Of a DNA stretch of 64,000 bases, positions 44,218-53,832 are shown in pieces; the first letter of the stretch is position 1; each line of letters begins with the position of its first letter. The notes under the pieces are model-generated. The model worked only from the letters and a program-made list of their open reading frames with translations, was not told the origin of the DNA and made no database searches. The position numbers and the translations under genes are program-made. Origin of the DNA: Roseinatronobacter ekhonensis (GTDB lineage: Bacteria > Pseudomonadota > Alphaproteobacteria > Rhodobacterales > Rhodobacteraceae); the NCBI RefSeq assembly GCF_900499075.1, contig NZ_UIHC01000015.1, forward strand, positions 1-64,000, given 5' to 3'.

Positions 44218-45165
44218 ATGGCAGACAAGGATTCAGCGGTTCTGGTGGCCGATGTCGGGGGCACCAACACGCGCGTGGCGCTGGCGCGCGGCACCGCGAT
44301 CATAGCGGGCACAACCGAGCGCTTCCGCAACGCAGAGCATTCGGGGTTGGAAACGGTGCTGGCGGAATACCTGTCGAAACACCGCAGCCTGCCCGCGCGC
44401 GCCGCCATTGCCTTGGCCGGTCCCGTGCGCGGCGAGACAGCTGCCATGACCAACCTCGGCTGGAGCATGGAAGCAAGCGCGCTGCAGCGCATGACCGGCA
44501 TTCGCAGCGTCGCCCTTCTGAACGACCTGCAAGCCCAAGGTCATGCCCTGCACCATCTGGGCGCCGACCACCTGCGCATGATCCGCGAGGGGCACGCCGG
44601 GGGCGGCACGCGACTGGTGATCGGGCTTGGCACAGGCGTCAATGCGGCACCCGTCTATCCGGCGGGCGCGGGGCATATCGTGCCGCCTGCTGAAGCGGGT
44701 CATATCCATCTGCCACAGCAAACAGACGAGGACCGGCACCTTGCCCGCTGGCTGACAGCACGGCGCGGCTTTGCCTCTGTCGAGGATGTGCTGGCCGGTG
44801 CCGGGCTGGAGCGGTTGTTTGCCTACCACGCCGAGCAGACGGGCGGCGCGCAAGCCCGCGACGCAGGCGCGATTATGGCGGCACTGGCCGAGGGCGATGC
44901 GCTCGCCACCCGCACAGGCCGCCACTATGTCCGCATTCTGGCGCAATACACCGCAGATCTGGCGCTGACCACGCTGCCCTTTGGCGGCATTTACTATATC
45001 GGTGGCGTTGCGCGCGCCTTCACGCCTTGGATGGCGCGGTTCGGGTATGACGCGGCCTTTACCGATATGGGTCGGTTTTCCGACCTTGTGGCGCAATTCC
45101 CCGTGGCGCTGGTCGAGGATGATTTCGCAGCCCTTACCGGCTGTGCGGCGTATTTGGCCGCATGA
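44218..45165 (+). CDS. glk: glucokinase
   Basis: A 315-residue Glk-family glucokinase, phosphorylating glucose with ATP. It carries the phosphate-binding DVGGTNTRVAL at residues about 10-20, ALAGPV and LLNDLQAQGH with the catalytic Asp, and a GLGTGVNAAP motif. It is the Glk, not the ROK, type, as the ROK zinc motif CxCGxxGC is missing. ATG 44218 is preceded by AAGG; a TTG 6 bp upstream is a weaker choice. It lies 27 bp after bgl and completes glucose capture from both glycosidases. Confidence 0.9.
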   Translation: MADKDSAVLVADVGGTNTRVALARGTAIIAGTTERFRNAEHSGLETVLAEYLSKHRSLPARAAIALAGPVRGETAAMTNLGWSMEASALQRMTGIRSVALLNDLQAQGHALHHLGADHLRMIREGHAGGGTRLVIGLGTGVNAAPVYPAGAGHIVPPAEAGHIHLPQQTDEDRHLARWLTARRGFASVEDVLAGAGLERLFAYHAEQTGGAQARDAGAIMAALAEGDALATRTGRHYVRILAQYTADLALTTLPFGGIYYIGGVARAFTPWMARFGYDAAFTDMGRFSDLVAQFPVALVEDDFAALTGCAAYLAA

Positions 45166-45204
45166 CCCCTTGCCGAATAGGGCCCTTTGCGCGAACGCTA
45201 GCGC

Positions 45205-45915
45205 ATGGAATGGCGTGACGAGGCAATCCTTCTGACAACCCGCCCCTTGGGCGAAGGGACCGCGCTGATCGACGTGTTCAGCGGGCTGCACGGGCGCTAT
45301 GCGGGCGCGTTGCGCGGGGGTGCCTCGCGCAAGATGGCGCCGCTGTTGCAACCGGGCGCGCAACTTGATGCAACATGGCGCGCGCGGCTTGACAGCCAGT
45401 TGGGCGCGTTCACCATAGAGCCGTTGCGCGGCCGGGCGGGTCCGCTGCTGGCAGACCGGCTGGCGCTGTTGGGGTTGGGTGCGGTTTGCGCACTGACCCG
45501 CTACGCCTTGCCAGAGCGCCAGCCCTACCCAGAGCTTTACCGCCATACCCTTGCGTTGCTGGACCGTCTGGGCCAGCACGGCTGGCTGCACGACTACGCG
45601 TTGTGGGAACTGACCTTGCTGGAGGAAACCGGCTACGGGCTGGACCTTGGCCAATGCGCGGTGACAGGCGCGACCGAGGGGCTGGCCTATGTCAGCCCGC
45701 GCACGGGCCGCGCGGTCACACCCGAAGGTGCGGGCGACTATGCCGCGCGCCTGTTGCCCTTGCCCAACGGCCTGAAAATTGGCGGCACGCTGGATGCCGA
45801 TGACTTGCGCGCGGCGCTGGCGCTCAGCGGCCATTTCCTGACCGACTGGTTGGCGCGCGCGATGGACAAGCCTTTGCCAGAAGCCCGCGCACGGCTGGTC
45901 CGCGCAGTGGCTTGA
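45205..45915 (+). CDS. recO: DNA repair protein RecO
   Basis: A 236-residue RecO, which with RecR loads RecA at single-strand gaps. The N-terminal OB-fold domain (MEWRDEAILLTTRPLGEGTALIDVFSGLHGRYAG, about 1-80) and the helical C-terminal domain (YELTLLEETGYGLDL-type segment at about 132-150) are as in other alphaproteobacteria. The usual zinc-finger cysteines of some RecO proteins are mostly absent. It has a terminator downstream and starts 40 bp after glk. Confidence 0.92.
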   Translation: MEWRDEAILLTTRPLGEGTALIDVFSGLHGRYAGALRGGASRKMAPLLQPGAQLDATWRARLDSQLGAFTIEPLRGRAGPLLADRLALLGLGAVCALTRYALPERQPYPELYRHTLALLDRLGQHGWLHDYALWELTLLEETGYGLDLGQCAVTGATEGLAYVSPRTGRAVTPEGAGDYAARLLPLPNGLKIGGTLDADDLRAALALSGHFLTDWLARAMDKPLPEARARLVRAVA

Positions 45916-45930
45916 GACCACACCGGCATT

Positions 45931-45960
45931 AAAAAACCCCGGCCATTGCGGGCCGGGGTT
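45931..45960 (+). terminator. rho-independent terminator after recO
   Basis: A strong hairpin AAAACCCCGGCC/GGCCGGGGTTTT with a 6-base loop and T tract lies just after recO. It can also act for the convergent transpeptidase gene because an A run flanks the other side. Confidence 0.88.
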
Positions 45961-45981
45961 TTTGGTTTAGCGTGAATGCGC

Positions 45982-46578
45982 TCAGACGACGCGCACTTGT
46001 GTGCCGACCTGCACCAGTTCATACAGGTTTTCAGCATGCGGATTCAGCATACCGAAACAGCCGTTTGACGCACGCCGCCCGATCTTGGCGGGATTGTCGA
46101 TGCCGTGGATACGGTAATACTGCCAGCTTAGGTTCATGGCGCGCGACCCGAGCGGATTGCGCGGGTCAGCCCCTTCAACACGCACCGGCAGCGAGGGATC
46201 ACGCTCACGCATTGACGGCGTGGGGATCCATGTCGGTTCAAACCGCTTGAGGGTGATTTCCGAATAGCCCCGGCGTGTGAACTCTTCCGACATCGGCACC
46301 GAACACGGGTGCACAAGGTAGACGCTTTCATCCTCTGACCAGTAGTGCAGCGCCCGCGAGTAGGTGTCGCACAGGATCGCGCCTTTGCGCAGCGATTTGA
46401 AATGATCCTTCCAGTGGTGGTTGCGGAACCCCATCACATTGCGCGGGGCGGTGCGAATATTCTGTTCGCCCTCGTATTCCGGCAAAGTTTGCGCGCGCAG
46501 AACAGCAGGAGCCGCGACTGCGCCCAGCGCAACAGCCCCCGACCCCAATAGCGCGCGGCGCGAGAGTTTATCCGTCAT
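45982..46578 (-). CDS. L,D-transpeptidase (YkuD family), Tat-exported
   Basis: A 198-residue protein with a twin-arginine signal (KLSRRALLGSGAVALGAVAAP) and a YkuD domain (about 60-198). The catalytic motif is HGIDNPAKIGRRASNGCFGM, with nucleophile Cys. Such enzymes form 3-3 peptidoglycan cross-links or attach lipoproteins to the wall. ATG 46578 places the Tat motif near the N-terminus and follows AAGGA. It is unrelated in sequence to the YcbB-like enzyme at 10.3 kb. Confidence 0.9.
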   Translation of the reverse strand: MTDKLSRRALLGSGAVALGAVAAPAVLRAQTLPEYEGEQNIRTAPRNVMGFRNHHWKDHFKSLRKGAILCDTYSRALHYWSEDESVYLVHPCSVPMSEEFTRRGYSEITLKRFEPTWIPTPSMRERDPSLPVRVEGADPRNPLGSRAMNLSWQYYRIHGIDNPAKIGRRASNGCFGMLNPHAENLYELVQVGTQVRVV

Positions 46579-46689
46579 GCCATAGTCCTTTCCATGCATT
46601 TGCAGCCGAAATGCCCTTTGTGGCAGGATAATAGCAAGTCACGACCTCGTGCGGAAGACGGGTCTGTGGCGCGGCTGCATCGCGCATGG

Positions 46690-47709
46690 CTATATCATGC
46701 GCCGCAATAGGCGCAGCACCCGTCCGGCGACCAACCCGCCCAAGGCGGAAAGCGCGGCGCCCGCGCTGGCGAGCAAGGCCAGCACCTCGTCCGACAGGCG
46801 CAGGCCAAGTCGAATCAGCCGTGATTTGCCCAGCACTTCCAGCGCCGCGGTGCTGCGCGGGCCGATAGCGCGCGCTGTGCGGGCCAAGGCACGCGCCTCT
46901 GGCAGCGTGTCTGCCGCGCCCAGCAGGTGGAGCGTGCCGCGCGTGCCCGCACGCGCCCGCATCACGCCCAGATCATCGGTCAGGCGCAGCGCGGGGCCAA
47001 GCGCTTCGGCGCGGGTGGCCCGTGCCAGCGGTGCCCCTTTCGCCAGCGCCCCCCAATCGACACCGTTGCGAAACGCGCGTGTGTAGACCCGGCGCAGGTC
47101 GGGGGCCAGCCGCCCCATCCGGTGCGCGACCCGCATCAGCCCCGCACCTGCCTTGACGGTGTAGGATGTGCCCCCTGTGGCCACGACCAACGCCGTCGCG
47201 CCAAGGCCGATAAAGGCCAGCGTCACGTCCAGTCCGTCCACATCCGCGCCCTGCCCCAGTGCCAGCCCTTCACGGCCCAGCACCAGTAGATCGCCCGCGA
47301 ATGTCAGGTTTATCCCCAGACCGCAGGCCAGATCGGGACCAAGGGTGCATTGCGACAAGTCATAGGCACAACGGCTGCACGCGGTGGTGTAGGACCAAAG
47401 GCTGAAATCCTCATCGCGGGCTGCGTCGACACGGGTTTGCAGATCCGGTGGCAGGACGGCGCTTTCGGCCAAGAGCGCGTCGATCACATGCCAGTTGCGC
47501 GGGGTTTCAGACAGCCGCATGTCCAGCAATTCGGCGACCCGCGCGGGCGTGGCGGCACGGGCAATCGCGGTGGTGTAGACCTGTTGCAACGTATCTTCAG
47601 CGCGCTCGACCCACCAACCGCCACCGCGCCAGAGCGCGACCGCCTGCCAGCCGCTTGCCACCGCCAAGGCGAGGGCAAGCGCACCCAGCAGGCGGCGCAG
47701 CCAAATCAT
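46690..47709 (-). CDS. membrane protein of unknown function, coupled to trpS
   Basis: A 339-residue protein I do not recognise. A membrane segment at residues about 4-24 precedes a soluble region with a cysteine cluster ([11 protein letters not shown]...LACG, about 114-132), then a hydrophobic stretch (about 135-190) and another near the C-terminus (about 308-330). The start codon overlaps the trpS stop (ATGA), so it is read after trpS. Composition matches the surroundings, so it is resident. The cysteine arrangement could bind a metal or form disulfides; function unknown. Confidence 0.75.
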   Translation of the reverse strand: MIWLRRLLGALALALAVASGWQAVALWRGGGWWVERAEDTLQQVYTTAIARAATPARVAELLDMRLSETPRNWHVIDALLAESAVLPPDLQTRVDAARDEDFSLWSYTTACSRCAYDLSQCTLGPDLACGLGINLTFAGDLLVLGREGLALGQGADVDGLDVTLAFIGLGATALVVATGGTSYTVKAGAGLMRVAHRMGRLAPDLRRVYTRAFRNGVDWGALAKGAPLARATRAEALGPALRLTDDLGVMRARAGTRGTLHLLGAADTLPEARALARTARAIGPRSTAALEVLGKSRLIRLGLRLSDEVLALLASAGAALSALGGLVAGRVLRLLRRMI

Positions 47710-48761
47710 GTCATGCCGCTTGGCCGCGTGCGGATCAGACCGACAATATCGTAGCATTGCTCCAGAATCGGTTGCGCGATGGCATGCGCGCGCGCGGCCC
47801 CATCGCCCAAAATGCGGTCAATCTCTGCCACATCCTGCATCAGGCGGGTCATTTCCGCGCTGATTGGCGACAGCTTGTCGACCGCAAGATCGGCCAGCGC
47901 GGGCTTGAACGCGCCAAAGCCCTGACCGCCATATTGCGCCAGAACCGCGTCGGGGGTGATATCGGCCAAAGCGGCGTATATGTTGACCAGATTGCGCGCC
48001 TCTGGCCGTTCCGCCAGCCCGTCCAGGTCCGATGGCAGGGCTTCGGGATCTGTGCGCGCCTTACGCAGCTTTTGCGCGATGGTGTCGGCGTCATCCGTCA
48101 AGTTGATGCGGCTCATATCCGACGGGTCGGATTTCGACATTTTCTTGGTGCCATCGCGCAGGGACATGACACGCGTGGCCGCGCCTTCGATCACCGGCTC
48201 CACAATCGGGAAAAACTCGACCCCGAAATCATGGTTGAACTTGGCGGCAATGTCGCGCGTCAGCTCCAGATGCTGTTTCTGGTCCTCGCCCACCGGCACA
48301 TGGGTGGCGTGATAGGCCATAATGTCGGCCGCCATCAGCGTCGGATAGGCGAACAGACCCACGCTCGCATTTTCCGCGTTTTTGCCCGCCTTGTCCTTGA
48401 ACTGGGTCATGCGCTTCAGCCAGCCCATGCGGGCCACGCAATTGAAAATCCACGCCAATTCGGCATGGGCGGGCACTTGGGACTGGTTGAACAGGATAGA
48501 GCGTACGGGGTCAATGCCCGATGCAATGAACCCTGCGGCCAATTCGCGCGTGGCGCGGCGCAGCTTGGCGGGGTCTTGCCAGACGGTGATCGCATGCATA
48601 TCGACCATACAATAGATGGTCTCGGTGCCCGCGTCTTGCGCCTGCACGAAGCGTTTCAGCGCGCCAAGGTAGTTGCCAAGCGTCAGTCCGCCCGAGGGCT
48701 GGATCCCAGAGAAGACCCGCGGGGCAAATTTCTGGGCACTCACTGGGGCCGTGTCAGACAT
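47706..48761 (-). CDS. trpS: tryptophanyl-tRNA synthetase
   Basis: A 351-residue class I synthetase charging tRNA-Trp. The HIGH-equivalent is in [18 protein letters not shown], and KMSKSDPSD is the KMSKS loop. [15 protein letters not shown] and the mid-protein [15 protein letters not shown] are conserved. The ATG at 48761 gives the usual short leader before [10 protein letters not shown]. It overlaps the next gene by 4 bp and is divergent from the rhomboid-like gene. Confidence 0.96.
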   Translation of the reverse strand: MSDTAPVSAQKFAPRVFSGIQPSGGLTLGNYLGALKRFVQAQDAGTETIYCMVDMHAITVWQDPAKLRRATRELAAGFIASGIDPVRSILFNQSQVPAHAELAWIFNCVARMGWLKRMTQFKDKAGKNAENASVGLFAYPTLMAADIMAYHATHVPVGEDQKQHLELTRDIAAKFNHDFGVEFFPIVEPVIEGAATRVMSLRDGTKKMSKSDPSDMSRINLTDDADTIAQKLRKARTDPEALPSDLDGLAERPEARNLVNIYAALADITPDAVLAQYGGQGFGAFKPALADLAVDKLSPISAEMTRLMQDVAEIDRILGDGAARAHAIAQPILEQCYDIVGLIRTRPSGMT

Positions 48762-48840
48762 TGGGGGCGCGCTCCATGCTGGAAAAGCTGTTGGCAATCG
48801 CTTAGCCTTGAGGACTGACAAGGTCAACCAAGGCGCGCGC

Positions 48841-49491
48841 ATGAGCGACGAATCCCGCCCCGCCCCCATCGTGAACCCGCTGCCATGGGCGGTGTGGTTG
48901 CTGACGCTTAGCGTGGCGGGGGTGGAACTGGTGCTATGGGCGGGCGCGCATGGGCTGGTCAACTGGGCGGGTAGCGCGGGATGGCGCGCGCAGGCGCTGG
49001 TGCTGTTCGGGATCAGCCCCGACCTGCAAGGCTGGATGATCGACAGCGGGCGTTATCCGCCAGAGAGGCTATGGCGCTATCTGGCCTATGGCTTTGTTCA
49101 CCTTGGCCCGATGCAGGCGGCCTTGGTCGTGGTCATCACAGCCGCCTTGGGCAAAGCCTGTGCCGAACGGCTTGGGTCGGTCAAAGTGGTGGTTCTGCTG
49201 CTGGTCGCGCAAGCGGCGGGGGGCGTGGCCTTCGGGCTGGTGGCGGACCCCGGCGCGTGGCTTATCGGCGGCTACCCGATGATCTTCGCGCTGGCCGGCG
49301 CCTATGCGGCGCTGCTGCGCACAAAGCACGCGCTGTTCATGGTTGCGGTCTTGGTCGTCGCAAGATTGGTGCTGACCGCCGTGGCGGGCGGCGGCATGGA
49401 CTGGCTGGCAGACCTGACCGCCTTGGGAGCGGGCGCGGTGCTGGCACGGGCGCTAGACGGTCCCATCCTCGTCCGGTTGCGCAGGCGTTGA
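48841..49491 (+). CDS. rhomboid-like membrane protein lacking the catalytic Ser-His dyad
   Basis: A 216-residue protein with about six membrane segments. It aligns by eye with rhomboid proteases over HLGPMQ...[11 protein letters not shown] and [20 protein letters not shown] (compare HFSLMH...LGGAVEKRLGS and WFGGLSGVVYALMGY of E. coli GlpG). Catalytic Ser is replaced by Tyr145 and the catalytic His by Asp191, so it should not cleave. The role may be regulatory, as in animal iRhoms. Composition is normal. Its 3' end overlaps the convergent murJ gene by 39 bp. Confidence 0.75.
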   Translation: MSDESRPAPIVNPLPWAVWLLTLSVAGVELVLWAGAHGLVNWAGSAGWRAQALVLFGISPDLQGWMIDSGRYPPERLWRYLAYGFVHLGPMQAALVVVITAALGKACAERLGSVKVVVLLLVAQAAGGVAFGLVADPGAWLIGGYPMIFALAGAYAALLRTKHALFMVAVLVVARLVLTAVAGGGMDWLADLTALGAGAVLARALDGPILVRLRRR

Positions 49492-51045
49492 GCGTTTGCG
49501 CCGGATGCTGTTGCGGATCTCTTGCGCACGATAGGCCCCGATGACCTGCCCAAGCCCCAGATAAACGACGCTGCCCAGCCCGATGAGCGCCAGCAGCGCC
49601 AGATACCGCCAGCCCGGCATCGCCAGATAGGGGGCCAAGACCAGCCCACCGACATATAGCGCCGCGCCCATCGCGGCAGAAGCAACCGCGATCCGCACCG
49701 CGCGTTTGCGCATCTGCGCGTCGGTTTGCGCCGCTGGTCCCATGCCGCGCGCCCCGCGCCATAGCTGCCAGACCATGACCCAAGCGGCAAATGTCGTGGC
49801 CCAAGCCGCCGCGACGAAGCCGATCAGCGGCATGAACCCGATGGCCACAGCGGCATTGACAACCATGGAGGTCAGCGCGAATTGAAACGGGCGTTTCGTA
49901 TCATGGCGGGCATAGTAAAGCGGTTGCAGCACCTTTTGCATAACGAATGCCGGCAGACCCAGCGCATAGATGGCGAGCGCCAGCGCCGTGGCCTGCGTAT
50001 CGGCATCCGTCCATGCCCCGCGTCCGAACAGCACCGCCACAATAGGCGCGCCGATCACGGCCAGAGCGACCGCAGAAGGCACGGTCAGGAACAGCGAAAA
50101 CTCCATCCCGCGGTTGAAGCTGTGTTGCCCGCCTGCCGCATCACCAGAGGCCAGACGGCGCGAAAGTTCCGGCAACAGCACCACACCCACGGCAATGCCC
50201 ACCACGCCAAGCGGCAGTTGATAGAGCCTATCGGCGAAGTTCAGCCATGAAATCGCATTCTCGGTAAAGCTGGCGACCTGGCGGCCCACCAGCAGGTTGA
50301 TCTGCACAACGCCCCCCGCCAAAACGGCGGGCGCGGCGATGATAGCAAGGCGCTTCAATTCAGGTGTCAAAGTGGGTCTGCGGAACCGCATCGCAAAGCC
50401 CGCGCGCCGCACGGCGACCCACAAAAGCGCCAGTTGCGCGACACCCGCGACCGGCACGGCCCAAGCCAAGGTAGGCCCTATGTCCCAGCCCACCTGCCCC
50501 GCGATCAGCATGGCGGTGACGAACACGACATTCAGCAACACGGGCGCGGCGGCGGCGGCCGTAAAGCGGCCCACGGCGTTCAACATGCCCGACAACAACG
50601 CGGTCAGCGAGATGAAGAAGATATACGGGAACGCCACGCGCCCGAAATCGACCGCCATATCAAAGCGGTCGTCCTGCGCGAACCCCGCCGCCATGGCCCA
50701 GACCAGCAGCGGCATGGCGATCACCGCCAAGACGGAAAACACCAAAAGCAGCGCCGCCATGCCCCAGAACGCATCGCGCGCGAATCTTTCGGCGCCCTCG
50801 CCCGCTTGGTATTTCTTGGAAAACAGCGGCACGAAGGCGAAGTTGAACGCCCCTTCCGCAAAGAAGCGACGGAACATGTTGGGCAATGAGAACGCGACGA
50901 AAAACGCGTCGGCCACGGCGCCGGGGCCAAGATAGGCGGCGATCATGATATCGCGCGCAAAGCCGAAAACGCGGCTCAGCAGCGTCCAGAGGCCCACCGT
51001 CAGGAAACCCTTGACCAGCCGCACGGGCGCTTTCAGCGGTGCCAT
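49453..51045 (-). CDS. murJ: lipid II flippase MurJ
   Basis: A 530-residue MviN/MurJ protein with about 14 membrane segments, moving lipid II across the inner membrane. Start LVKGFLTVGLWTLLSRVFGFARDIMIAAYLG is conserved; the segments FRRFFAEGAFNFAFVPLFS and LPELSRRLASGD are diagnostic. The ATG at 51045 is adjacent to the glnD stop (1-bp gap). Order glnD-murJ is a common alphaproteobacterial pair. Confidence 0.95.
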   Translation of the reverse strand: MAPLKAPVRLVKGFLTVGLWTLLSRVFGFARDIMIAAYLGPGAVADAFFVAFSLPNMFRRFFAEGAFNFAFVPLFSKKYQAGEGAERFARDAFWGMAALLLVFSVLAVIAMPLLVWAMAAGFAQDDRFDMAVDFGRVAFPYIFFISLTALLSGMLNAVGRFTAAAAAPVLLNVVFVTAMLIAGQVGWDIGPTLAWAVPVAGVAQLALLWVAVRRAGFAMRFRRPTLTPELKRLAIIAAPAVLAGGVVQINLLVGRQVASFTENAISWLNFADRLYQLPLGVVGIAVGVVLLPELSRRLASGDAAGGQHSFNRGMEFSLFLTVPSAVALAVIGAPIVAVLFGRGAWTDADTQATALALAIYALGLPAFVMQKVLQPLYYARHDTKRPFQFALTSMVVNAAVAIGFMPLIGFVAAAWATTFAAWVMVWQLWRGARGMGPAAQTDAQMRKRAVRIAVASAAMGAALYVGGLVLAPYLAMPGWRYLALLALIGLGSVVYLGLGQVIGAYRAQEIRNSIRRKRSTPAQPDEDGTV

Positions 51046-51046
51046 C

Positions 51047-53830
51047 TCAGGCGACCGAGCGGTCGGCGCCCGCCTTGATCGCCGCACGCAGCTTGCGCTC
51101 CAGCGTCTCTTGCTTGGATTTGGCGTGCAGTTTCAGCCCGAACATGTCTTTCACATAGAATGTATCGACAACCTGAACGCCGTAGGTCGCAATCACCGCG
51201 CTGGCAATAGAGATGTTGCTATCTGCCAAGGTGCGAGCCAGATCGAATAGCAGGCCGGCGCGGTCGCGCGTGTCGACCTCTATGATGGTGTAGATTTCCG
51301 ACCCTTCGTTGTCGAAGCTGATCGAGGTTGGCACGCGGAAGGCACGCTCGCGTTTCTTGACCTTGTCGCGGTCCTCCAGCGCCTCGGATGCCACAACCTC
51401 GCCCGCGAAGGTGCGCTCTATCATCTTGCGCAGGCGCGGCAGGCGCGATTCCTCGAACGGGTGGCCGTCGGCATCCTGTATCCAGAACGCGGCGGTCGCG
51501 TAGCCATCCTTGGTGGTATAGGTCCGCGCATCGACGATATTCGCGCCCACAAGCGCCAAGGCACCGGCGAACCGCGCAAAAATACCAGGGTGGTCCGAGA
51601 GCACGAAACAGGCGCGCGTCGCGTCGCGGTCGGGTTCTGGATGCAGGTCCAGCCGGATGGTGGCGGGTGTCACATCGCGCAGAAGGTCGGCGAACACGGC
51701 ATGGGTGGCTGTCGGCAACCCCTGCCAATAGGGCGCGTAATGCCGCCCCAGTTCGGTGCGACGATCTGCGGCGGGCCAATCGGCCAGCGCCGTGCGCAAG
51801 GCGCGCTTGGCCTCGTCCGAGCGGTTCTCGCGGTTCAGGTCTTCCAGCCCGTTTTCAAGCGCCCCGGCGGTTTCGCGGTAAAGCTGGCGCAATAGCTGCG
51901 CTTTCCAGTTATTCCACGTCCCCGGCCCGACACCGCGAATATCGCAGACCGTCAGCACCGTCAGCAGGTCCAGCCGTTCGCGGGTTTTGACCAGTTTGGC
52001 GAAATCGCGCACCGTACGCGGGTCAGAAATGTCACGTTTCTGCGCAGTGTCGGACATCAGCAGATGGTAGCGCACAAGCCATTCGACGGTCTCGGCTTCG
52101 GCGCGTTTCAGGCCCAGCGCGGGCGCCACGCGCCGCGCGATCTGTGCGCCCAGAACGGCATGGTCGTCGGGCCGCCCCTTGCCGATATCATGCAGCAACA
52201 AGCCCACATACAACACGCGACGGTTGACCCCTTCGCGCAAGATCCGAGAGGCGATGGGCAGTTCTTCGACCAGTTCTTCGCGCTCGATCTGCGCCAATGT
52301 GCTGACACATTGGATGGTGTGCTCGTCCACCGTGTAGTGGTGGTAGACGTTGAATTGCATCATCGCCACGATCGGCTCGAATTCGGGGATGAAGGCCGCG
52401 AGGGCGCCCAATTCGTTCATGCGGCGCAGCGCGCGTTCGGGGTTGCCGTGTTTCAACATCAGGCGCATGAAAATCTTGCGGGCTTCGGGTTCGGCCCGCA
52501 GTTTTGCGTCGATCAGGTGCAGATTGGCCGCCACCAGCCGCATGGCATTGGGGTGCATCAGATAGCCTGTGACCAACGCTTCCTCGAATATCCGTAGCAT
52601 ATTGAGCGGGTCCGACAGGAATTCGGCCTCATCCTCTATATCCAGCCGGTTTTGCACCACGCGCAGGCTGTGGCGCATTTTCTTGCGCCGGTTCAGGAAG
52701 TTGCGCAGCAGCGGCTCGCGCTTGACATGGCGCGCTTCAAGCTCTGTCAGGAAGATGCGGGTCAGTTCGCCAACACGCGTCGCGTTGCGGAAATACTCTT
52801 GCATGAAATGCTCGACACCGCGGCGGCCGCCATGGTCGGTATAGCCCATGCGTTCGGCCACGCCGACCTGAATGTCGAAGGTCAACTGCTCTACCGGTCG
52901 TCCCGCAATATGGTGCATGTGGCAGCGCACGGCCCACAGGAAGGTTTCTGCCTCGCGGAAGGCCTCGTATTCTTCGGGGCGGAAGAACCCGAGCGCGACC
53001 AACTCGCGGGCCTGATCGACCTCGTGGATATATTTGGCGATCCAATACAGGGTTTGCAGGTCGCGCAGACCGCCTTTGCCTTCTTTGACATTGGGTTCCA
53101 GCAAGTAACGCTGGTTGCCGATCTTGCTTAGCCGCGCGTCGCGCTCGGCCAGCTTGGCCTCGACGAAATCGGCATGCGTCTTGGCGAACAGCTCGGACCA
53201 AAGCCGCGCGCGCAGGGTTTGCGCCAGCGCCGCATTGCCATGCAGGAAGCGATGCTCCAACAACGCCGTGCGGATCGTGATGTCGCCCCGCCCAAGGCGC
53301 AGGCACTCGTCGACCGTGCGGCTGGCATGTCCGACCTTCAGCTTCAGATCCCACAGCACATAGAGCGTGGATTCGATCACTTGCTCGACCCAGCCCGTCA
53401 CCTTCCACGGCACCAGAAACAACAGGTCGATATCGGATTGCGGTGCCATCTCTGCCCGGCCATAGCCGCCCACCGCCAGCGTGGCGATGCGTTCGCCGTC
53501 GGACGGGTTCGGATTGGGGTGCATCTGCGTTTGCACGGCATCCAGCGCGCTGATCACGACACGGTCAGTCAGCCACGAGTTTGCCGCCGTGAAATCGCGC
53601 GCGTCGCGCGGATGTTCACGATAGAGCGCCTCTAGCCGGGCCTGCCCGTCGGCCAGCGCGGCTTTCAGCACCGACACCAGCGCGCCGCGTTTGTCGCGCG
53701 CGCCGGTCTTGCCGTCCAGCGCGGTCGCGACATCGCCCTGCAATACGGCCATATCAAGGATCGCATCGCACTCGAAAGGGCCAAACCCTTCCGGCGCGGG
53801 CGGTTGATGGGCGGAAACGGCCAAAGGCAA
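51047..53830 (-). CDS. glnD: bifunctional [PII] uridylyltransferase / UMP-removing enzyme
   Basis: A 927-residue GlnD, which modifies PII proteins in response to glutamine. Domains in order: nucleotidyltransferase (GGYGRAEMAPQSDIDLLF at 121-138), a helical linker, HD phosphohydrolase (HDIGKGRPDDHAVLGAQIA), and two ACT domains at the C-terminus (VGANIVDARTYT and TIIEVDTRDRAGLLFDL). The start is unsure: the frame opens with TTG at 53830, 2 bp after the lppC stop, while the next ATG is at 53752. The HD active site is intact. It is co-transcribed with murJ. Confidence 0.95.
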   Translation of the reverse strand: MPLAVSAHQPPAPEGFGPFECDAILDMAVLQGDVATALDGKTGARDKRGALVSVLKAALADGQARLEALYREHPRDARDFTAANSWLTDRVVISALDAVQTQMHPNPNPSDGERIATLAVGGYGRAEMAPQSDIDLLFLVPWKVTGWVEQVIESTLYVLWDLKLKVGHASRTVDECLRLGRGDITIRTALLEHRFLHGNAALAQTLRARLWSELFAKTHADFVEAKLAERDARLSKIGNQRYLLEPNVKEGKGGLRDLQTLYWIAKYIHEVDQARELVALGFFRPEEYEAFREAETFLWAVRCHMHHIAGRPVEQLTFDIQVGVAERMGYTDHGGRRGVEHFMQEYFRNATRVGELTRIFLTELEARHVKREPLLRNFLNRRKKMRHSLRVVQNRLDIEDEAEFLSDPLNMLRIFEEALVTGYLMHPNAMRLVAANLHLIDAKLRAEPEARKIFMRLMLKHGNPERALRRMNELGALAAFIPEFEPIVAMMQFNVYHHYTVDEHTIQCVSTLAQIEREELVEELPIASRILREGVNRRVLYVGLLLHDIGKGRPDDHAVLGAQIARRVAPALGLKRAEAETVEWLVRYHLLMSDTAQKRDISDPRTVRDFAKLVKTRERLDLLTVLTVCDIRGVGPGTWNNWKAQLLRQLYRETAGALENGLEDLNRENRSDEAKRALRTALADWPAADRRTELGRHYAPYWQGLPTATHAVFADLLRDVTPATIRLDLHPEPDRDATRACFVLSDHPGIFARFAGALALVGANIVDARTYTTKDGYATAAFWIQDADGHPFEESRLPRLRKMIERTFAGEVVASEALEDRDKVKKRERAFRVPTSISFDNEGSEIYTIIEVDTRDRAGLLFDLARTLADSNISIASAVIATYGVQVVDTFYVKDMFGLKLHAKSKQETLERKLRAAIKAGADRSVA

Positions 53831-53832
53831 AT

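Noticed and set aside
44233-45921. 562-codon open frame opposite glk and recO
   Set aside because: Covers two well-supported genes on the opposite strand, with composition typical of shadow frames.
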